From Parabacteroides timonensis (GTDB lineage: Bacteria > Bacteroidota > Bacteroidia > Bacteroidales > Tannerellaceae), in the NCBI RefSeq assembly GCF_900128505.1, contig NZ_LT669941.1:4291010-4355009 (forward strand): a DNA stretch of 64,000 nucleotides, in the 5' to 3' direction. The notes under the pieces are model-generated. The model was not told where the DNA came from and did no database searches. It saw only the letters and a list, made by a program, of their open reading frames with translations. The translations under genes were made by a program, and so were the position numbers. Positions 59,786-64,000 of this stretch are shown here, piece after piece (the first letter of the stretch is position 1; every line of letters begins with the position of its first letter).

Positions 59786-60883
59786 ATGAAACAAGTATTT
59801 TGGAGTCTGTTACTTTTAATGTTAACCTTTGGTCTGTCTGTCCATGGCGAAGGTAAATATATGAATCCCCTACCTGTGAAATTTGGTGACCCCTATGTGC
59901 TGTTGGCTTCCGATGGCCGTTATTATATGTATGGCACGGGGGCAGGTGCCGTAGATGGCTTTTGTGTCTATTCATCGGATAATTTGATAGACTGGAAAGC
60001 GGAAGGCCAGGTGTATCGTGGTAATGTTCCCGGTTCCTGGGCTGTTGCTAACTTCTGGGCTCCGGAAGTATATGAACGGAATGGTAAGTATTATATGTTT
60101 TTCAGTGCAGACTGGAAAGAAAATCCGACGAATGAGTTGGAGAATTTCCGGATAGGTATTGCCGTATCCGATAAACCGACCGGCCCTTTTAAGGAAATGA
60201 GTGACCGTCCCCTTTTTGATCCCGGTTATCCGGCTATCGATGGAAATCTGCTGGAAGATTCCGATGGACGCCTTTATCTGTATTATTCACGGTGTTGTTA
60301 TAAGCATCCGGTAGAAAGTGAAGTAGCTGATTGGGCGCGTGGGAAAGGAATGTTTAAAGAAATAGAAGAAAGCTGGATCTATGGTGTCGAACTGAAACCG
60401 GATTTGAGTGGTATTATCGGTGAGCCGGTTCTGGTTCTTCGTCCCCCTGTGACAAATGAAGATCCGCAGGCAGAATGGGAGAGTCGTTCTGTTACCTCCG
60501 GCGAAGTAAACCGCCGATGGACGGAGGGTTCTTATATCTTCAAAAAAGGAGATGTATTTTATATGATGTATTCTGCCAATTATTTTGGAGGCAAGAACTA
60601 TGCTGTCGGTTATGCCACCTCTAAATCCCCGCTCGGTCCGTTTGTGAAGTCTGCGAACAACCCGGTATTGCAGAAGAATGTGGAAAAAGGAGGAATTGTA
60701 ACCGGAACCGGTCATAACAGTGTGACTTATTCGAAAGATGGAAAGCAGATGTATTGTGTCTATCATGGACGTACGGAGGCGACCGGTGAAGAACGTGTTG
60801 TTTTTATCGATAAGATGGGAGTAGACCAGGAGGGCAACTTGTATGTTGAAGGACCTACTACTTCTTTGCAGCAGATGCGTTGA
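59786..60883 (+). CDS. GH43-family glycoside hydrolase
   Basis: A 365-aa secreted five-bladed beta-propeller enzyme. The start at 59786 (MKQVFWSLLLLMLTFGLSVHG) gives a clean signal peptide; an in-frame ATG 13 codons earlier would spoil it. The three catalytic acids are visible: Asp35 in KFGDPYVLL (general base), Asp152 in YPAIDGNLLE (pKa modulator) and Glu247 in RWTEGSYIF (general acid). Family members are mainly arabinofuranosidases and xylosidases; the subfamily is not clear. Its neighbours suggest action on the glycan imported by the SusC/SusD pair. Confidence 0.9.
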   Translation: MKQVFWSLLLLMLTFGLSVHGEGKYMNPLPVKFGDPYVLLASDGRYYMYGTGAGAVDGFCVYSSDNLIDWKAEGQVYRGNVPGSWAVANFWAPEVYERNGKYYMFFSADWKENPTNELENFRIGIAVSDKPTGPFKEMSDRPLFDPGYPAIDGNLLEDSDGRLYLYYSRCCYKHPVESEVADWARGKGMFKEIEESWIYGVELKPDLSGIIGEPVLVLRPPVTNEDPQAEWESRSVTSGEVNRRWTEGSYIFKKGDVFYMMYSANYFGGKNYAVGYATSKSPLGPFVKSANNPVLQKNVEKGGIVTGTGHNSVTYSKDGKQMYCVYHGRTEATGEERVVFIDKMGVDQEGNLYVEGPTTSLQQMR

Positions 60884-60892
60884 AAGTTTCAC

Positions 60893-60923
60893 TTTGCCTA
60901 ACTGAAAAGATTTTCTACCTTTG
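60893..60923 (+). promoter_or_regulatory. promoter of the DUF4254-GT9-kinase unit
   Basis: TTTG (60893-60896) and TACCTTTG (60916-60923) are separated by 19 bases, the full Bacteroides consensus, 37 bases before the start codon. Confidence 0.75.
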
Positions 60924-60959
60924 TGAACAGTATTTACAGAAAGAAAAAACAGTAGTAAT

Positions 60960-61565
60960 ATGAATTTCAGTGAACAGTGTTACCGGATATTTGAACAGGC
61001 TACGAAAGCGTATCATGTTTCTGATAATGTGGATGCAACTATGCACAACCCGTATGAGGTAAAAAGTATAGAGTTTTATCTCTATTTAAAAAACTGGATT
61101 GATGCAGTGCAATGGCATCTGGAAGATATAATCCGTAACCCGGCTATCGATCCGGTGGAGGCATTGGCTATCAAACGGCGTATTGACAAATCGAATCAGG
61201 ATCGTACCGATTTGGTCGAACTGATCGATAGTTTCTTTCTGGATAAATACAAAGAAGTAAAAATCCTGCCTGATGCGACGATCAATACGGAAAGTCCGGC
61301 ATGGGCGGTAGACCGTTTGTCTATCCTGACACTTAAAATCTATCATATGGCTGAAGAAGCAGCCCGTCCCGATGCGACTCCGGAACATAAGGCTAAGTGT
61401 GAAGAGAAGCTGAATGTGTTGTTGGAACAGAAGGCGGACCTGTCGACTGCCTTGGATCAGTTGTTGGCAGATATCAAAGCCGGTCGTAAATATATGAAAG
61501 TATACAAACAGATGAAGATGTATAATGATCCGGCATTAAATCCTGTACTATACGGTAAAAAATAA
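60960..61565 (+). CDS. DUF4254-family protein
   Basis: A 201-aa soluble, mostly helical protein matching DUF4254 (SIEFYLYLKNWIDAVQWHLED, then INTESPAWAVDRLSILTLKIYHM). The function is unknown, but the family often sits in lipopolysaccharide or glycan synthesis clusters, as here, where its stop codon overlaps the GT9 start. Transcribed from a full consensus promoter. Confidence 0.85.
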   Translation: MNFSEQCYRIFEQATKAYHVSDNVDATMHNPYEVKSIEFYLYLKNWIDAVQWHLEDIIRNPAIDPVEALAIKRRIDKSNQDRTDLVELIDSFFLDKYKEVKILPDATINTESPAWAVDRLSILTLKIYHMAEEAARPDATPEHKAKCEEKLNVLLEQKADLSTALDQLLADIKAGRKYMKVYKQMKMYNDPALNPVLYGKK

Positions 61566-62593
61566 TGGCAAAAATATTAGTTATACGACTTTCAGCCATC
61601 GGCGATGTTGCTATGACGGTTCCGGTAATTTATTCCGCCGCCAAAGCAAATCCGCAGGATACGTTTACTGTTCTTACCCAAGCTTTCCTGATACCCGTAT
61701 TTATGAATCGTCCCTCCAATGTGGACGTGATCGGTATCAATACGAAAGCGGCGGAAAAGACATTAGGCGGATTACTTCGGTTTGCCTCTGCTTTGGTGAG
61801 ATTTGATTATGATATCGTACTCGATCTGCATGATGTGATACGTACCATGATCATTCGTAATTCATTCCGGTTGAAGGGGAAAAAGATCTATGTGGTGGAT
61901 AAGGCACGTAAAGAACGGAAACGTCTGACGGCCCGCAACCATAAAGACCTGAAACCTCTACGTCCTGTCATCGAACGTTATGCCGATGTATTCCGGGCTG
62001 CAGGTCTTAACTATACAGAAACGTTTACTTCCCTTTACGAGTCGCATCCGGCCGATTTATCCGCAATGGAAGCTGTGGCCGGAACGAAAAACGGCAAATG
62101 GATCGGAATCGCTCCTTTTGCTAAACATCGTGGAAAGATCTATCCGATCGATGAAATGGAGCAAGTGGTTGCCCGTCTGTCAGAACAGGAGGACTATACC
62201 ATATTCCTGTTGGGAGGACGAGGTTACGAAGAAGCAGTCCTCGAGCAGTGGGCGTTCCAGTATCCGCGAGTAAAAAGCCTAGTCGGACGTTATTCGCTGG
62301 ATAACGAACTGGCCTTGATCAGCCAGCTAGATGTTTTGCTTTGTATGGACTCGGCCAATATGCATTTTGCTTCCCTTGTCGGAACAAGAGTTGTTTCTAT
62401 CTGGGGGGCAACCCATCCTTATGCCGGATTCTATGGTTATCATCAGGACCCAAAGAATGCGATTCAACTCGATTTGCCATGCCGCCCTTGTTCCGTGTTC
62501 GGACAGAAACCCTGTTTCCGAGGTGATTGGGCTTGCATGACACAGATCAAACCGGAGATGATTGTTGCAAAGGTGAATGAATTGTTTCGCTAA
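61565..62593 (+). CDS. GT9 (ADP-heptose:LPS heptosyltransferase-like) glycosyltransferase
   Basis: A 342-aa GT-B enzyme of family 9. The opening MAKILVIRLSAIGDVAMTVPV is the family signature (acceptor domain, Asp in AIGDV), and the donor domain shows LCMDSANMHFASLVGTRVVSIWGATHP. It attaches heptose or a related sugar to the LPS inner core at the cytoplasmic face of the membrane. It overlaps the DUF4254 gene by one base. Confidence 0.93.
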   Translation: MAKILVIRLSAIGDVAMTVPVIYSAAKANPQDTFTVLTQAFLIPVFMNRPSNVDVIGINTKAAEKTLGGLLRFASALVRFDYDIVLDLHDVIRTMIIRNSFRLKGKKIYVVDKARKERKRLTARNHKDLKPLRPVIERYADVFRAAGLNYTETFTSLYESHPADLSAMEAVAGTKNGKWIGIAPFAKHRGKIYPIDEMEQVVARLSEQEDYTIFLLGGRGYEEAVLEQWAFQYPRVKSLVGRYSLDNELALISQLDVLLCMDSANMHFASLVGTRVVSIWGATHPYAGFYGYHQDPKNAIQLDLPCRPCSVFGQKPCFRGDWACMTQIKPEMIVAKVNELFR

Positions 62594-62602
62594 GCCATCC
62601 CA

Positions 62603-63550
62603 ATGAAAGCGAACGATATGAAGATTGTAATAAACCCGGAATATTCTTTTCTAACGGACTTTATAAATGATCTGCCGGAGAATTTCTCTTCCGAAGGTGA
62701 GATTATCTATAACGAGAGAAATGTACTGAAGCGGTATCAGGTTCAGGGTGTTGATATGATAGTGAAGAGTTTTAAAGTACCGATCCTTGTCAATAGGATA
62801 GCCTATGCTTTTTTGCGTAAATCTAAAGCTTGTCGCTCTTATGAATATGCGCTTGAGATATTGAAACGGGGAGGGAATACACCGGCACCGATCGCTTATA
62901 TTGAGGAATATAAGAATGGTCTGTTAAACCGAAGCTATTATATTTCGATTTTTGATGCGAGAGCTACGACGATACGTGAATATATGGATGGGTCTATTCT
63001 GGACGCAGAAGTTATGTGGCGTAGTTTTGTCCGTTTTACTATAAATATTCATCGTTCCGGCATATTGCATATTGATTATTCTCCAGGGAATGTGTTGATG
63101 GAAACGAAACCGGATAACAGTTTCCGGTTTTCGCTGATCGATATTAACCGTTTGCGTTTTAAGGAAGTTTCCCAGGAAGAAGCATTATCCAATTTCGATC
63201 GTTTGGCTCTATCTGTGGAGGTCTCTACGCGTTTGGCAGAGATTTATGCCGAAGAATGTTCTCTGGATAAGAAGGAAACGGTGCGGAAGATTAATAAATA
63301 CAGCGATCGTTTTTTCCTGAAAAGAACAATTAAAGAAAGTACCAAACAGATAAAACGGGAAAAAGGAAAATGGGCTGCTTTCTTTGGTCCGTTAGAACAC
63401 TATTTTTTCCTTCGTTGGATCAGAATGTTATTTCTGAACGGACATAAGAACAACTGCCTTTACAAAAAAGAACGTGAATTGTACTTTTCCTATATCAAGT
63501 CTAAAGATGAACGTCAGGTGTTGAACCGCCGTTACCATTATGAGCCTTAA
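62603..63550 (+). CDS. lipopolysaccharide core kinase-like protein (InaA/WaaP type)
   Basis: A protein of up to 315 aa; the start at Met7 (62621), MKIVINPEYSFLT, is more likely. It has the eukaryotic-type kinase fold: VDMIVKSFKV with the ATP-binding Lys, the catalytic loop HRSGILHIDYSPGNVLM (HxDxxxxN) and the metal-binding DINRLRF in place of DFG. Members phosphorylate sugars of the LPS inner core. It follows the GT9 gene by 9 bp and overlaps the convergent methyltransferase by 4 bp. Confidence 0.88.
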   Translation: MKANDMKIVINPEYSFLTDFINDLPENFSSEGEIIYNERNVLKRYQVQGVDMIVKSFKVPILVNRIAYAFLRKSKACRSYEYALEILKRGGNTPAPIAYIEEYKNGLLNRSYYISIFDARATTIREYMDGSILDAEVMWRSFVRFTINIHRSGILHIDYSPGNVLMETKPDNSFRFSLIDINRLRFKEVSQEEALSNFDRLALSVEVSTRLAEIYAEECSLDKKETVRKINKYSDRFFLKRTIKESTKQIKREKGKWAAFFGPLEHYFFLRWIRMLFLNGHKNNCLYKKERELYFSYIKSKDERQVLNRRYHYEP

Positions 63551-64000
63551 GCCTTGGAGCCTCGTATAAGGCCGGGGCGTAACCGGTGCATTACATACAT
63601 ATAACCTTTGCGTGTACTGTAAGTGCATGGATAATTATCCAGGAACGCAGATATATCTCTTGCATCATTTTTCCTGTGATAGGTACAAATGGCGAAATCC
63701 AGATTTATAGCTTTCGTAAATAAGTCTTTGGCACCGGCCAGGGCGCTGCATTCGGCTCCTTCGATATCCATTTTGAAGAATAGATCGTTTACCGGTTTGT
63801 CTGCAAAGAAAGAGTCTATAGTCTGTTGAGTATCGTCGTTGGTGTTTGAAATGTATTTTTTTATTATTTTGACCTTATCTTTCCAGGGTTCGAAGGTGGC
63901 ATTTAAGGCTTTTATCCATTTGGGATCGTATTCAAAGAGATAGATCATACGAGCTTTTTCGATGGCACTTAAAGAGAATATTCCTTCTGCCGCACCGATG
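63547..64000 (-). CDS. FkbM-family methyltransferase (partial, C-terminal part)
   Basis: The minus-strand frame is open to the window edge. At the edge it encodes IGAAEGIFSLSAIEKARMIYLFE, the SAM-binding glycine motif, followed by KMDIEGAECSALAGAKDLF, the FkbM signature. The N-terminus lies outside the window, so the first ATG of the visible frame (63948) is internal. FkbM proteins O-methylate sugars or other hydroxyls; with its neighbours, a cell-surface glycan is a plausible target. Confidence 0.88.
   Translation of the reverse strand, partial: IGAAEGIFSLSAIEKARMIYLFEYDPKWIKALNATFEPWKDKVKIIKKYISNTNDDTQQTIDSFFADKPVNDLFFKMDIEGAECSALAGAKDLFTKAINLDFAICTYHRKNDARDISAFLDNYPCTYSTRKGYMYVMHRLRPGLIRGSKA

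Noticed and set aside
1..64000. tRNA, rRNA, insertion sequence or prophage genes
   Set aside because: Intergenic stretches were read for tRNA-like ends and transposase frames; none could be supported.

Overview
The window looks like a chromosomal piece of a gut-type Bacteroidales, most likely Parabacteroides or a close relative. Supporting signs are SusC/SusD proteins, Bacteroidetes-only families (DUF5690, DUF2851, DUF4254, TPR histidine kinases), the dapB-lepB-lepB-wbqC and acpP-fabF-rnc arrangements, and many promoters with the Bacteroides -7 box TANNTTTG in place of a sigma70 -10. Genus is inference; no rRNA, tRNA, CRISPR array, transposase or phage gene was seen.

Layout. 0.0-0.3 kb: start of an ECF sigma factor cut by the window edge. 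0.5-7.2 kb: phosphorus acquisition, with a PiT phosphate transporter, a DNA-binding-like protein of unknown family, and a DUF5690 transporter-phnX-phnW operon for 2-aminoethylphosphonate; both transport units carry TGTAAC/GTTACA direct repeats with an 11-bp period. 7.2-11.4 kb: two tandem TPR histidine kinases. 11.7-20.5 kb: HU, wbqC, two signal peptidases (one without the catalytic lysine), dapB, DUF2851, lipoproteins and DUF3108. 20.5-32.1 kb: a sigma-54 two-component system plus HU, facing a TolC/HlyD/ABC efflux operon of two paralogous permeases and one ATPase. 32.1-36.6 kb: thioesterase, cysS, a Fur-family regulator and a heavy-metal P-type ATPase. 36.6-46.1 kb: GH110 galactosidase, NlpE-like lipoprotein, PAP2 phosphatase, GH3-family protein, phosphofructokinase, rnc-fabF-acpP and purN. 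46.2-54.4 kb: TonB receptor with lipoprotein, glycosyltransferase, MFS transporter and pdxB. 54.6-60.9 kb: a small SusC/SusD/GH43 locus. 60.9-64 kb: surface glycan genes (DUF4254, GT9, LPS-kinase-like) and a partial FkbM methyltransferase.

The most striking signals are regulatory. The efflux operon has a textbook sigma-54 promoter (TGGCAC-N5-TTGCT) preceded by two copies of the palindrome GTCAAA-N3-TTTGAC; a third copy sits just upstream of the sigma-54 activator gene, suggesting a closed autoregulated circuit. In the same intergenic region lies a 242-bp segment bounded by exact 15-bp inverted repeats of the form AGTTC-N5-GAACT, the architecture of an invertible promoter. A second segment of the same type, with a different 5-bp spacer, lies directly upstream of susC. 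I infer that one site-specific recombinase encoded elsewhere may phase-vary both loci.

Other items include a perfect palindrome between the heavy-metal ATPase and GH110 genes, an 11-bp stem inside the start of the rnc coding region, and two unrelated 22-bp-period repeat arrays. All functional calls rest on motif recognition by eye; no database search was run.
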